A stretch of 29,186 nucleotides of DNA from Clostridiales bacterium UBA1740 (GCA_002315715.1 DCHY01000004.1:17097-46282), one strand, 5' to 3'; shown: positions 1-8,882, numbered from the stretch's first letter. The notes: generated from the sequence alone by a model not told the origin. Numbers and translations: made by a program.

Positions 1-492
1 GGACTCAGCTACTTTAACTTCACGAGGAAATCTATCCTAACCGCTGAAAGCGACATCAAACAGGGTGGCAATTCCTCAATCTATTACCTGAACTTTGTCA
101 ATATTATGATGTCCGACGGAGTTACCGTAGATACTGCCAAGGACGGTGCGCAAGGCAAAACCGTCGTCGGTAATACAGATGTTTCCACCACCATGGCAGG
201 TGAAAGAGTGGCTGCACTTCGCGCTACATTGGTCACTGAAATAGGATCAACCGCAGCGGCGCAAGTCGTTATTCTGGAAAACAGTAACGGCGATCTGATG
301 TGGACGGATGGCAATACTCTTTACGTTGTAACCGATAAGAATCCCGCTGTGAAGTTTAAAGACTTTATTAATGCAGAGATTACAGCATTCGCCACCAATA
401 ACACAGATTATCCCGACACTGCGTTCTTCTCGAGCGGTGATTATCTGACTGTTCACACCGGCGGTATGGCTGTTATCCTCAAGTACAACTAA
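1..492 (+). CDS. C-terminal part of an unrecognised protein (5' end outside window)
   Basis: The reading frame is open from the first base, so the gene begins upstream of the window; 163 codons remain before the TAA at 490-492. I do not recognise the family. The visible part is rich in Thr, Val, Ala and Asn, has no cysteines and no obvious membrane segment, and reads like a beta-rich extracellular or surface domain (for example SSIYYLNFVNIMMSDGVTVD and GDYLTVHTGGMAVILKYN). That structural impression is inference. A strong terminator follows at 523-556, so this is the last gene of its transcript. The neighbouring threonine genes are on the opposite strand and end in their own terminator, so they give no clue to function. 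Confidence 0.7.
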   Translation, partial: GLSYFNFTRKSILTAESDIKQGGNSSIYYLNFVNIMMSDGVTVDTAKDGAQGKTVVGNTDVSTTMAGERVAALRATLVTEIGSTAAAQVVILENSNGDLMWTDGNTLYVVTDKNPAVKFKDFINAEITAFATNNTDYPDTAFFSSGDYLTVHTGGMAVILKYN

Positions 493-522
493 ACAATTCT
501 CTTGACCTTCCGGTCAAAAATT

Positions 523-556
523 GGGGCTCCCGATTTTCGGGAGTCCCTTTATTATT
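523..556 (+). terminator. Rho-independent terminator of the partial gene
   Basis: An 11-bp stem (523-533 with 537-547, one G-T wobble) closes a TTT loop and is followed by TTTATTATT. It lies 30 bases after the stop codon at 492. Confidence 0.85.
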
Positions 557-655
557 GGAATATAGAAAGATAATTGAAAAGAATTATTTACATTTCTCTA
601 TCATTTTTACAAACCTTGAAAGGATCAAAGCAAAAGTAACATTTATTTAGGAGAT

Positions 656-687
656 AAAAAAGAACGCCGAGGTTTTCTCGACGTTCT
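656..687 (-). terminator. Rho-independent terminator of thrC-thrB
   Basis: Read on the minus strand, AGAACG and CGAG arms pair across one mismatch around an AAAAC loop (661-687), followed by a run of six T (656-661). It sits 8 bases after the thrB stop codon. Confidence 0.8.
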
Positions 688-695
688 CTGAAATA

Positions 696-1574
696 TTAAA
701 GGATTTTTGCGCCTATTTGATCCGGCTCCAAGGGTTTTACAACCCAGTTGTGAGACAGGCCGACAAGATTCTTTTTTACGTTCTTGGGGAACGAAGGATC
801 GGTATAAATCGCCATCAAAGTGGAACCGCTGCCGCTGATGAAGAAAGCGATTGCGCCCGCTTCCTTTGCCGCTGCTTCGACTTGGTCGAATTCAAAAATC
901 AGCGATTTGCGATACGGCTCGTGAAGCTTATCGCGGAGGGATTTTTCAATCAATTCGACATTGCCGTTTTTGAGTGCGGAAAGAAGAACGGCTACGTGCG
1001 AGCCGTTGAACACCGCGTCGGCGTACGGAACGGTTTTGGGTAAAACGGCACGGGCATCGTGGGTCTTGGTCTCGAAATCGGGGATAAACGCACAAAAATG
1101 CAAGGAGGGATGAATCTCGCAAGGGATGGCATACGGTTTTCCGTCGGACAAAAGTGCCGCGGTCAAACCGCCAAAGATGGCGGGAGCGACGTTGTCGGGA
1201 TGCCCCTCCAAGTCATTGGCGACGGTGAGCATCTCTTCTTTCGTGAGGTGCAAACCAAGCAGGGCGTCGGCAGCGAGAATACCGCCGACAAACAACGTGG
1301 AAGAAGAACCGAGTCCGCGGGAAACGGGCACGTCACCGCCGATGGTCAAATGCACAGCAGGGGCGACAACGCCGCGGAAAGCGCAGGCTTTGCGAAAAGC
1401 GACGAGGGCGAGATTGTCTTCCCCGCAATAGGCGGCGTCGCAACCGTCCACCGTGGTTTTATCGGACAGAGAAAAAGTAAAGTCGTTGTAAATGGAAAGC
1501 GCGATGCCGAGAGAATCAAAGCCGGGACCGATATTGGCGGAAGAACCGGGGACCAGAACTTTCACTTTATTCAT
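696..1574 (-). CDS. thrB: Homoserine kinase
   Basis: Phosphorylates homoserine to O-phosphohomoserine with ATP, the substrate of the adjacent thrC product. 292 residues, close to the usual 290-320 of this GHMP kinase. The N-terminal VLVPGSSANIGPGFDSLGIA and the GHMP ATP-binding loop PVSRGLGSSSTLFVGG are plain, as is a late glycine-rich FFISGSGSTLMAIY. The ATG at 1574 is preceded by AAAGAAAGGCGG and opens the family's usual N-terminus; a longer in-frame reading to 1727 lies inside thrC in another frame and is not plausible. The start overlaps the thrC stop by 8 bases, so translation is probably coupled. Cytoplasmic, threonine branch. Confidence 0.95.
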   Translation of the reverse strand: MNKVKVLVPGSSANIGPGFDSLGIALSIYNDFTFSLSDKTTVDGCDAAYCGEDNLALVAFRKACAFRGVVAPAVHLTIGGDVPVSRGLGSSSTLFVGGILAADALLGLHLTKEEMLTVANDLEGHPDNVAPAIFGGLTAALLSDGKPYAIPCEIHPSLHFCAFIPDFETKTHDARAVLPKTVPYADAVFNGSHVAVLLSALKNGNVELIEKSLRDKLHEPYRKSLIFEFDQVEAAAKEAGAIAFFISGSGSTLMAIYTDPSFPKNVKKNLVGLSHNWVVKPLEPDQIGAKIL

Positions 1575-3030
1575 GTTTTGCCGCCTTTCTTTCGACATAT
1601 GCCGACATATCCTCGATTTCGATAACGTCTTTGTGCAATTCTTCGGCGTGCAAGGTGGCAAACAGCGCCTTCGGCATTTCGGTGCCGGAGATGATGCGAA
1701 GCGTTTCCATATTGGCGGTTTCGTCATCGAAGACTTCGGTGCCGAGCGCCGGCAATACGGCTCTTGTAAACTTGTAGGGAGAGGCGGTGGAAAGGATGAC
1801 CGTCACGTTTTTGTCTTTAGGGGTTTCTGCCTTATATTTTTCATAGACGGCATAGCCGACAGCCGTGTGAGGATCCATCACATAGTGGTATTTTTCAAAG
1901 ACTTTCTTAATGATAACGGCGGTTTCTTTGTCATCTGCGTTCGCGCCGAAGAATTCGGCGTTCAGTTTTTCGTGCGTTTCTTTGTCGAGCGAATACCTGC
2001 CGCTTTCTTTGAGTTCTTTCATGTACTGTGCGGTTTTTTCGGGACCGACGACAAGAGAAATCAACCGCTCGAGGTTCGACGAAATCAAAATATCCATCGA
2101 CGCCGACGCCGTCAAGTGGAAAGGACGGTTTTTGTCGTATACGCCGGTTTCAAAGAAATCGGTCAAGACGCGGTTTTCGTTGGAAGCACAAATCAAGCGA
2201 CCGACGGGAAGCCCCATTTTTTTGGCAAAATAGCCGGCGAGAATATCACCGAAGTTTCCGGTGGGAACGACGAAATTGACGGCATCTCCCATCGCGATTT
2301 TGCCGTTTTTGCAAAGGTCGCGATAGGCTTTGAAGTAGTAAGCGATTTGCGGTGCCAAGCGACCGATGTTGATGGAATTGGCGCTTGAGAAACGAACGCC
2401 GTTAACGTTCGGTTGATTGGCAAAAATGTTTTTCACACCCGTTTGGGCATCGTCGAAGTTACCTTTAACGGCGGCAACCGTCGTGTTTTTACCGGGGCAG
2501 GTCACCATCTGTCTTCTCTGCATCGGGCTGACGCCGCCGTGTGGATAAAATACGATGATTTTCGTGCCGGGAACGTCGGAGAATCCGAAGAGCGCCGCCG
2601 AGCCGGTATCACCGCTCGTGGCAGTCAAAATGCAAATATCGTCCTCTATGCCGAGTTTTTTGGCGGAAAGGCGAAGAAGATGCGGCAAAAGGCAAAGTGC
2701 CACGTCCTTAAAGGCGCAAGTCGGACCGTGGAAAAGTTCCATCAAATACGCATCGCCGAGCGGTGTCAAAGGAGAGATATCGCCGTTTTCAAAATTCTCG
2801 GAATAAGCGTTATGAATGGCGGTTTTCAGTTCTTCTTCGGTAAACTCGTCGAACAAAAGCGACAGAGTTTGCAGGGAGACTTGCTCGTTGTCCAGCGTCA
2901 AAAGACGCTCCATCGGGAATGACGGAAAAGAGACGGGCAGGTACAAACCGCCGTCCTTGGCTATTCCCTCGGTGATTGCCGTTGGGGCATCCACCGTTTT
3001 ATCGTAGTTTCGAGTGCTGAAAAACTGCAT
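1567..3030 (-). CDS. thrC: Threonine synthase
   Basis: Converts O-phosphohomoserine to threonine with pyridoxal phosphate. 487 residues, the long form of the enzyme (fungal, Bacteroidetes and E. coli-like class) rather than the short ~350-residue Bacillus form. The N-terminal FFSTRN and GLYLPVSFP are typical. The PLP lysine lies in HGPTCAFKDVAL (Lys108), and TATSGDTGSAAL supplies the phosphate-binding loop. The ATG at 3030 follows GAGGGAAG at a good distance. First gene of a two-gene minus-strand operon with thrB, from a promoter at 3083-3111. No T-box or threonine-rich leader peptide is visible in the short 5' leader. Confidence 0.96.
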   Translation of the reverse strand: MQFFSTRNYDKTVDAPTAITEGIAKDGGLYLPVSFPSFPMERLLTLDNEQVSLQTLSLLFDEFTEEELKTAIHNAYSENFENGDISPLTPLGDAYLMELFHGPTCAFKDVALCLLPHLLRLSAKKLGIEDDICILTATSGDTGSAALFGFSDVPGTKIIVFYPHGGVSPMQRRQMVTCPGKNTTVAAVKGNFDDAQTGVKNIFANQPNVNGVRFSSANSINIGRLAPQIAYYFKAYRDLCKNGKIAMGDAVNFVVPTGNFGDILAGYFAKKMGLPVGRLICASNENRVLTDFFETGVYDKNRPFHLTASASMDILISSNLERLISLVVGPEKTAQYMKELKESGRYSLDKETHEKLNAEFFGANADDKETAVIIKKVFEKYHYVMDPHTAVGYAVYEKYKAETPKDKNVTVILSTASPYKFTRAVLPALGTEVFDDETANMETLRIISGTEMPKALFATLHAEELHKDVIEIEDMSAYVERKAAKHE

Positions 3031-3048
3031 TTTTTTGACTTCCCTCTA

Positions 3049-3077
3049 TTGATTTTCTTGCGCGTGTATGATATACT
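3049..3077 (+). promoter_or_regulatory. SigA promoter of the hom operon
   Basis: TTGATT (3049-3054), 17-bp spacer, TATACT (3072-3077). Start of transcription is expected near 3084, about 58 bases before the hom ATG. Interlocks with the opposite promoter at 3083-3111. Confidence 0.7.
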
Positions 3078-3082
3078 TTTTT

Positions 3083-3111
3083 ATTATACATCACATTTGT
3101 CCCGATTGCAA
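3083..3111 (-). promoter_or_regulatory. SigA promoter of thrC-thrB
   Basis: On the minus strand, TTGCAA (3106-3111), 17-bp spacer, TATAAT (3083-3088). Start is expected near 3076, within the -10 of the hom promoter, so two polymerases could not occupy the site together. Confidence 0.75.
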
Positions 3112-3141
3112 TATTTTTTGTCGGGGAAAAACGGAGTCAAT

Positions 3142-4287
3142 ATGAAAAAAATCGCGATTTTAGGGTTTGGTGTCGTCGGCAGAGGCGCCTACGAAACGAT
3201 TCAAGCACGAAAAAACGCCGGCATTTCCGTCAAGAAAGTGCTGGATGTTCGCGTGCCTACCGGCTATGAAGACGTCGTCACCACCGATTACCAATCGATT
3301 TTATCCGACCCCGAAATCGAAATCGTTGCGGAGGCTATCGGCGGACTTCATCCCGCTTATGAATTTCTGACCGCGGCGATGAAAGCCAAGAAAAGTGTCG
3401 TCACCGCCAACAAGCATCTCGTTTGCACGTTTTTCCGCGAATTACACACTCTCGCCAAAGAAAACGGCGTGGAGTTTCGTTATACCCCTGCCGTCGGCGG
3501 CGGTATTCCCTGGCTTTACAACCTTCGCCGCACCGTCCGCTTGGACGAGGTCACTTCCCTTTCCGGCATTATGAACGGCACGACGAATTACATCCTTGAC
3601 GGTATGACGCACAAGGGCGCGGATTTTTCTTCCGCCCTTTCGGAAGCACAAAGACTCGGCTATGCCGAGGCAGATCCCACCGCCGATATCGACGGTCTTG
3701 ACGTCAGACGCAAATGCGCCATTTCCGCCTCGGTGGCTTTCGGCGCGGTACTGACCGAAGACGACGTCCCGACCTTCGGCATTCGCAACATTTTGAAAAT
3801 CGACACCGACCGCTTTACCGCAATGGGTTACGTATGTAAACTTCTTGCCAAAGCCGAAAAAATCGGTGACAAGATTACGGCTTACGTCGAACCCACTCTT
3901 ATCCCCAAGGCGTCTGAAACCGCCGCTATCGGCAGCAATTTCAACATGATTTCCCTGACCGCCAAGCGTGTCGGGCGTCTTTCCTTTATCGGGCAAGGCG
4001 CCGGAAAAGATCCGACCGGCATGGCGCTTGCCGAGGACTGTCTCGACATCGCCGAAAAGTCAGCCGTCACCGAAACGGTGCTCGGAAACGTCGAAATTTC
4101 CCATGAACTGACAGAACATCCTTATTACGTTCGCACGACCGAAGCGCTCGACGAGCGCGTTATCTCTCACCGCCTTGACGGTGCGTATATCACAATCCCT
4201 CTCACCGTATCCAAGATTCATCATATCATGAAAGAAATACAGTCAAACGATTCTGCCGCCTTCGTGGCAGGAATCACGGAGGAATAA
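3142..4287 (+). CDS. hom: Homoserine dehydrogenase (short form)
   Basis: Reduces aspartate semialdehyde to homoserine with NAD(P)H. Rossmann loop LGFGVVGRGAYE has Gly8, Gly10 and Gly13; further signatures are TPAVGGGIPW, SGIMNGTTNYIL, and EADPTADIDGLDVRRKCAI carrying the catalytic Asp and Lys region. 381 residues, about 50 shorter than the common ~430-residue monofunctional enzyme. The C-terminal ACT domain appears collapsed: its first strand (HPYYVRTTEA) runs almost at once into the last strands (AYITIPLTVS). The ATG at 3142 has GGAG five bases upstream; an earlier in-frame ATG at 3049 overlaps the promoter and is rejected. First gene of a five-gene operon; lysC begins 3 bases after the stop. 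Confidence 0.95.
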   Translation: MKKIAILGFGVVGRGAYETIQARKNAGISVKKVLDVRVPTGYEDVVTTDYQSILSDPEIEIVAEAIGGLHPAYEFLTAAMKAKKSVVTANKHLVCTFFRELHTLAKENGVEFRYTPAVGGGIPWLYNLRRTVRLDEVTSLSGIMNGTTNYILDGMTHKGADFSSALSEAQRLGYAEADPTADIDGLDVRRKCAISASVAFGAVLTEDDVPTFGIRNILKIDTDRFTAMGYVCKLLAKAEKIGDKITAYVEPTLIPKASETAAIGSNFNMISLTAKRVGRLSFIGQGAGKDPTGMALAEDCLDIAEKSAVTETVLGNVEISHELTEHPYYVRTTEALDERVISHRLDGAYITIPLTVSKIHHIMKEIQSNDSAAFVAGITEE

Positions 4288-4290
4288 TCT

Positions 4291-5607
4291 ATGAAAGTTG
4301 TAAAATTCGGCGGTTCGTCGCTGGCAAACGCGGAAAATTTCCGCCGCGTCAAAGATATCGTCAACAGTGACGAAGGACGCACGGTCGTCATCGTTTCCGC
4401 CCCCGGCAAACGCCATAGCGCAGATACCAAGGTCACCGACCTTCTTTATATTTGTCACGCTCATTTGACGTACAAAGTCGGGTTTGACGACATTTTCGCC
4501 GACATTGCCAAACGGTATACCGACATTGCCGAAGGTTGCGGACTTTCCGACAATATCAAAGACGTACTTTCCGAAGTGCGCGCAGGTATGACAAGACACT
4601 CCTCGGTCGACGAAATCGTCTCTCGCGGCGAATATATGAACGCAAGGCTGATGGCGGAATACCTCGGCTATGATTTCATTGATGCCAAGGATTGGCTGTA
4701 TTTTGATTTTGACGGCAAAGTGGATTACGAAAAAACCTATGCCGCTCTGAAAGGAATCTCCCTTCTCCACCCCAAAATGGTACTTCCCGGTTTCTACGGC
4801 GTTTTGCCGGACGGCAAGATTCACACCTTCTCGCGTGGCGGTTCCGACGTCACGGGTGCCATTGCCGCCGCGGCGCTTTCTGCCGACTGCTATGAAAACT
4901 TCACCGACGTCAGCGGTATTTTGATGGCGGATCCCAAAATCGTAGACAGTCCCAAGCCGATTCAGCGCATTACCTTCAACGAATTGCGCGAACTTTCCTA
5001 CATGGGTGCCGAAGTGTTGCACGAAGAAACCGTTTTCCCGGTTCGTCAAGCCAACATTCCTTTGTATATTAAGAACACGCAGGACCCTGCGGCAAAAGGC
5101 ACGCTGATCATGGAGAGTTTTCCCGACGAAATCGAGGAAGAACGCCAGCGTTTTATCACCGGCATTACCGGCAAGAAGCACTACTCCATCATCACCATTT
5201 CCAAAAACCGCATGACCGAGGATTTGAGTTTTATCCGCCGCGTGCTTCAAATCACCGAGAAACATCACATTCCCGTCGAACATATCCCGAGCAGCATCGA
5301 CAGTTTCAGCCTTGTCATTGCCACCAAGCATCTGACGGGTTCTCTCCACCTTTTGCTTTCCGACATTCAGCAAACCGTCAATCCCGACAGTATCAAGGTT
5401 TGCGACGGCGTTTCCCTGATTGCCGTCGTCGGACGACGCATGGCAGCCACCACCGGCGTTTCCGGTCAGATTTTCGCAACGCTCGGTCTCAACGGCATTA
5501 ACATTCGCATGATTGAGCAAGGCTCCGACGAAATCAATATCATTATCGGTGTCATGGACGCCGACTTCTCTACCGCTATTCGCACTCTCTACGAAAGCTT
5601 TACTTAA
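4291..5607 (+). CDS. lysC: Aspartate kinase
   Basis: Phosphorylates aspartate, the first step of the threonine, lysine and methionine family. 438 residues. The N-terminal KFGGSSLAN is the amino acid kinase ATP site, and FSRGGSDVTGA marks the active site. Two C-terminal ACT modules are visible (around YSIITISKNRM and SLIAVVGRRMA), the usual place for feedback binding. Family knowledge: ACT-bearing kinases are inhibited by lysine and/or threonine; which applies here cannot be read from sequence. The ribosome site GGAGGA lies in the last codons of hom, so the two genes are likely translationally coupled. The stop TAA at 5605-5607 touches the asd leader. Confidence 0.95.
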   Translation: MKVVKFGGSSLANAENFRRVKDIVNSDEGRTVVIVSAPGKRHSADTKVTDLLYICHAHLTYKVGFDDIFADIAKRYTDIAEGCGLSDNIKDVLSEVRAGMTRHSSVDEIVSRGEYMNARLMAEYLGYDFIDAKDWLYFDFDGKVDYEKTYAALKGISLLHPKMVLPGFYGVLPDGKIHTFSRGGSDVTGAIAAAALSADCYENFTDVSGILMADPKIVDSPKPIQRITFNELRELSYMGAEVLHEETVFPVRQANIPLYIKNTQDPAAKGTLIMESFPDEIEEERQRFITGITGKKHYSIITISKNRMTEDLSFIRRVLQITEKHHIPVEHIPSSIDSFSLVIATKHLTGSLHLLLSDIQQTVNPDSIKVCDGVSLIAVVGRRMAATTGVSGQIFATLGLNGINIRMIEQGSDEINIIIGVMDADFSTAIRTLYESFT

Positions 5608-5618
5608 TGAGGTATCAT

Positions 5619-6626
5619 ATGAAATTATATAACGTTGCCATTCTCGGCGCTACCGGCGAAGTCGGTCGCGAAATGCTCAAAATTTTGAAGGAGCGCAACT
5701 TCCCCGTCGGAGAACTCCGCCTTTTGGCTTCTGCCAGAAGCGTCGGAAAAGTCATGGAATTCGGCGATCGCAAAGTCACGGTGGAGGAAGCCGGCGAAAA
5801 TTCCTTTGCCGGCATGGATATCGTCCTCGGTGCCGCATCTAACGATCTTGCCAAGAAATTCGCGCCGTTTATCACGGCGGCAGGTGCCGTCTTCGTTGAC
5901 AACTCCTCTGCCTTCCGTATGAACCCCGACGTTCCGCTCGTCATTCCCGAAATCAACGCGGAAGACGTCAAATACAACAAGGGTATCATCTCCAACCCCA
6001 ACTGCTCTACCATCATTACCTTGATGGCGGTTAAGGGCATTAACAAACTCTCGAAAATCACCGCGATGAATGCCGCTACGTATCAGGCAGTCAGCGGCGC
6101 CGGTGCCGGAGGTCCTATCGAACTTCACACACAAAACGAGGCGCTTCTGAACGGCGGTGCTATCGAGTGCAAGACCTTCCCCTATCAGATTGCACAGAAC
6201 TTGATTCCGCAAATCGGCTCCTTCCTCGAGGACGGTTATACCACCGAGGAAATGAAGATGCAAAACGAAGGCCGTAAGATCTTCCACAACCAAGACCTCA
6301 AAGTCACCTGCACCTGCGTGCGCGTTCCCGTCGTTCGCTCTCACTCCATCGCCGTTTCGGTATATACCGAAAACAAACTGTCCGTGGAAGATGTCAAAGC
6401 CGCTATCGCCAAAGAGGACGGCTGCCGTCTCGTGGACGACCCGGCGAATAAAAAATATCCGATGCCGCTTGATACTTCCGACCAGAACATCGTCTTCGTC
6501 GGCAGAATCCGCAAAGATTTGCTTTTCGAAAACGGCATTACTCTCTTCTGCTGCGGCGACCAAGTCAGAAAAGGCGCAGCGACCAACGCGGTTCAAATTG
6601 CCGAAGAAGTCATTCGCCTCAAGTAA
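5619..6626 (+). CDS. asd: Aspartate-semialdehyde dehydrogenase
   Basis: Reduces aspartyl phosphate to aspartate semialdehyde with NADPH, linking lysC to hom. 335 residues, normal length. NADP loop ILGATGEVG is at the N-terminus; the catalytic cysteine lies in ISNPNCSTIITL, and the active-site histidine in VPVVRSHSIAVSV. I place the start at the ATG at 5619 because GAGG lies six bases upstream; an in-frame ATG at 5607 overlaps the lysC stop by one base and has a poorer site. It completes the set hom-lysC-asd, giving every step from aspartate to homoserine in one transcript. Confidence 0.96.
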   Translation: MKLYNVAILGATGEVGREMLKILKERNFPVGELRLLASARSVGKVMEFGDRKVTVEEAGENSFAGMDIVLGAASNDLAKKFAPFITAAGAVFVDNSSAFRMNPDVPLVIPEINAEDVKYNKGIISNPNCSTIITLMAVKGINKLSKITAMNAATYQAVSGAGAGGPIELHTQNEALLNGGAIECKTFPYQIAQNLIPQIGSFLEDGYTTEEMKMQNEGRKIFHNQDLKVTCTCVRVPVVRSHSIAVSVYTENKLSVEDVKAAIAKEDGCRLVDDPANKKYPMPLDTSDQNIVFVGRIRKDLLFENGITLFCCGDQVRKGAATNAVQIAEEVIRLK

Positions 6627-6641
6627 GGTCGGGAACGGTTC

Positions 6642-7652
6642 ATGAAAAAAGAAACATTCGGCAAACTCCCATCGGGAGAAACCGTGGACCTGTATACGAT
6701 TGAAAACGAAAACGCCAAACTGTCAGTCATGACGCGTGGCGCCGCTATCGTTTCTTTCCAAATCCGAGGTCTTGATATCATCGGCGGCTACGACACCCTT
6801 GACGGATATTTAGCCGACGTTGACAGCCATCACGGCGGTCTTATCGGACGCGTTGCCAACCGCATTGCCGACGCGTCGTTCCCCATGGACGGACAAACCT
6901 ACTCGGTTCCGAAAAACGAAGGCGAAAACTGCCTGCACGGCGGTATCGGATTCGACCAACGCATTTTCCGTCTTTCCGAACTTCGCGAAGACAGAATTTC
7001 GATGGTTTACGAATCGAAGGATGGCGAAGAAGGCTTCCCTTCCGATCTGTTCGTCGAAATAACCTACCGTCTTGATGGGACGAGCCTGCTTCTCGATTAC
7101 GTTGCAAAGCCGGACGGAAAGACGCCGATAGCCTTGACCAATCACGCCTACTTCAACCTCAACGGATTCGGAAAAACCGCCATGGACCACGATATCCGTA
7201 TCCTTGCCGATACCTATACCGCCGTGGACGAAGCCCTGATTCCCACGGGTGAGCATCCGAAAGTTGCCGGTGGACCGTTTGATTTGAACGAAAGACGGAG
7301 AATCGGCACGGCACCCGACGGTTCTTTCATCGAATACGACCATAACTTCGTGTTGCGCCGTGACGTTTTCGCGGACGTGATGGGCTACTCTCTCGCTCTC
7401 GCCGCCGAGGCGTGGGGGGAGGATCTTCATATGTCGGTTTACACTGACCAACCGGGCGTGCAATTCTACACCGCCAATCACTTTGGCGACGGTCCCGATT
7501 TTCACGGCGGAAAGAAATCCGTCAAAAACGGCGCGTTCTGCCTGGAAACCCAAACCGAGCCCGACTGTATCCACCACGGCATCGGTTTTTATGACAAGGG
7601 CGAGACGTACCGCCATACTACCGTATACAAAATTGACTTTATCAATACATAA
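6642..7652 (+). CDS. galM: Aldose 1-epimerase (mutarotase)
   Basis: Interconverts alpha and beta anomers of hexoses such as galactose and glucose. 336 residues, normal for GalM. All four expected active-site positions are seen: the histidine in NCLHGG, the catalytic histidine in NHAYFNL, the aspartate in EYDHNFVL and the catalytic glutamate in ETQTEPD. The start ATG at 6642 has only a weak ribosome site (GGGAACGG). It follows asd by 15 bases and precedes tyrS by 9, with no promoter or terminator visible between them, so a sugar enzyme rides in an amino acid operon. No galactose genes (galK, galT, galE) are nearby, so its substrate cannot be inferred from context. Confidence 0.92.
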   Translation: MKKETFGKLPSGETVDLYTIENENAKLSVMTRGAAIVSFQIRGLDIIGGYDTLDGYLADVDSHHGGLIGRVANRIADASFPMDGQTYSVPKNEGENCLHGGIGFDQRIFRLSELREDRISMVYESKDGEEGFPSDLFVEITYRLDGTSLLLDYVAKPDGKTPIALTNHAYFNLNGFGKTAMDHDIRILADTYTAVDEALIPTGEHPKVAGGPFDLNERRRIGTAPDGSFIEYDHNFVLRRDVFADVMGYSLALAAEAWGEDLHMSVYTDQPGVQFYTANHFGDGPDFHGGKKSVKNGAFCLETQTEPDCIHHGIGFYDKGETYRHTTVYKIDFINT

Positions 7653-7661
7653 GGAGCCACA

Positions 7662-8882
7662 ATGAAAATTTACGAAGAACTCGTCGCGCGCGGTCTCATC
7701 GCACAGGTGACGAATGAAGAAGAAATCCGCACGATGATAAACGAAGGCAAAGCCACCTTTTATATCGGCTTTGACTGCACCGCCGACAGTTTGACCGCAG
7801 GTCACTTTATGGCGCTCACGCTCATGAAACGTCTGCAAATGGCAGGCAACAAACCTATCGCCTTGATCGGCGGCGGTACGACCATGATCGGCGACCCCTC
7901 GGGACGTACCGACATGAGAAAAATGCTGACCAAGGAAGACATCGCGCATAACGCCGATTGCTTCAAAAAACAGATGGAACGCTTCATCGAATTCGGTGAA
8001 GGCAAAGCCATGATGATCAATAACGCCGACTGGCTCTTAAATCTCAATTACGTGGAACTTTTGCGCGACGTCGGTCCCTGCTTCTCGGTCAACAACATGC
8101 TGCGTGCCGAATGCTATAAGCAAAGAATGGAAAAAGGTCTTTCCTTCCTCGAATTCAACTACATGATCATGCAGTCTTACGACTTCTACTACCTCTTTAA
8201 GAACTACGGCTGTAATATGCAGTTCGGCGGAGACGATCAGTGGAGCAACATGCTCGGCGGAACGGAACTCATCCGCAAGAAACTCGGCAAAGACGCACAC
8301 GCCATGACGATTACCCTCTTGACCGACTCCAACGGCAAGAAGATGGGTAAGACCGCCGGCAACGCCGTTTGGCTTGACCCGAACAAGACATCGCCCTATG
8401 ATTTCTATCAGTACTGGCGCAACGTGGACGACGCCGACGTTATGAAGTGCATCCGTATGTTGACTTTCCTTCCGCTTGACGTCATTGACGAGATGGACAA
8501 GTACGAAGGTGCCAAACTCAACGAAGCCAAGGAAGTCCTCGCCTTTGAACTGACGAAAATGGTTCACGGCGAAGCAGAAGCGCAAAAAGCAAAAGACGCA
8601 GCCCGTGCTCTGTTTGCCGGCGGTTCTTCCGACCTCACCCCGGCTATCACCGTCAGCGAAGCCGACCTCGTGGAAGGCGCCATTGACGTCAACGCCCTTT
8701 TGACCCTCGGTAAACTCGTTCCCTCCCGTTCCGAAGGCAGACGTGCCATCGAACAGGGCGGCGTGACCGTCGACGACGTCAAAATTACCGACGTGAAAGC
8801 GAAAGTTGCCAAAGAGGCGCTTGAAAAAGGCGTCCTCGTCAAACGCGGCAAAAAGAGTTTTGCCAAGTTTATTCTCGGTTAA
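7662..8882 (+). CDS. tyrS: Tyrosyl-tRNA synthetase
   Basis: Charges tRNA-Tyr with tyrosine. 406 residues, class I. The HIGH-type signature is CTADSLTAGHF, followed by GGGTTMIGDPSGR; the tyrosine pocket is in FNYMIMQSYDFYYL and FGGDDQWSN, and the KMSKS loop reads KMGKTAGNAVW, the form usual in TyrRS. An S4-like RNA-binding domain closes the protein (SEGRRAIEQGGVTVDD). The ATG at 7662 follows AAGGAG. Last gene of the hom operon, ended by the terminator at 8899-8931. Many Bacillota control tyrS with a T-box leader; there is no room for one here, since galM ends 9 bases upstream. Confidence 0.97.
   Translation: MKIYEELVARGLIAQVTNEEEIRTMINEGKATFYIGFDCTADSLTAGHFMALTLMKRLQMAGNKPIALIGGGTTMIGDPSGRTDMRKMLTKEDIAHNADCFKKQMERFIEFGEGKAMMINNADWLLNLNYVELLRDVGPCFSVNNMLRAECYKQRMEKGLSFLEFNYMIMQSYDFYYLFKNYGCNMQFGGDDQWSNMLGGTELIRKKLGKDAHAMTITLLTDSNGKKMGKTAGNAVWLDPNKTSPYDFYQYWRNVDDADVMKCIRMLTFLPLDVIDEMDKYEGAKLNEAKEVLAFELTKMVHGEAEAQKAKDAARALFAGGSSDLTPAITVSEADLVEGAIDVNALLTLGKLVPSRSEGRRAIEQGGVTVDDVKITDVKAKVAKEALEKGVLVKRGKKSFAKFILG

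Noticed and set aside
1575..1727. 51-codon extension of thrB
   Set aside because: It is thrC sequence read in another frame; the family's N-terminus begins at the ATG at 1574.
3031..3141. T-box or threonine leader-peptide attenuator between thrC and hom
   Set aside because: The gap is 111 bp and filled by two promoters; no T-box core motif, regulatory codon run or terminator-antiterminator pair is seen.
4243..5520. Long minus-strand open frame of 425 codons opposite lysC
   Set aside because: It mirrors the lysC codons in low-complexity Gly/Asn/Val text, has no recognisable domain, and lysC is certain.
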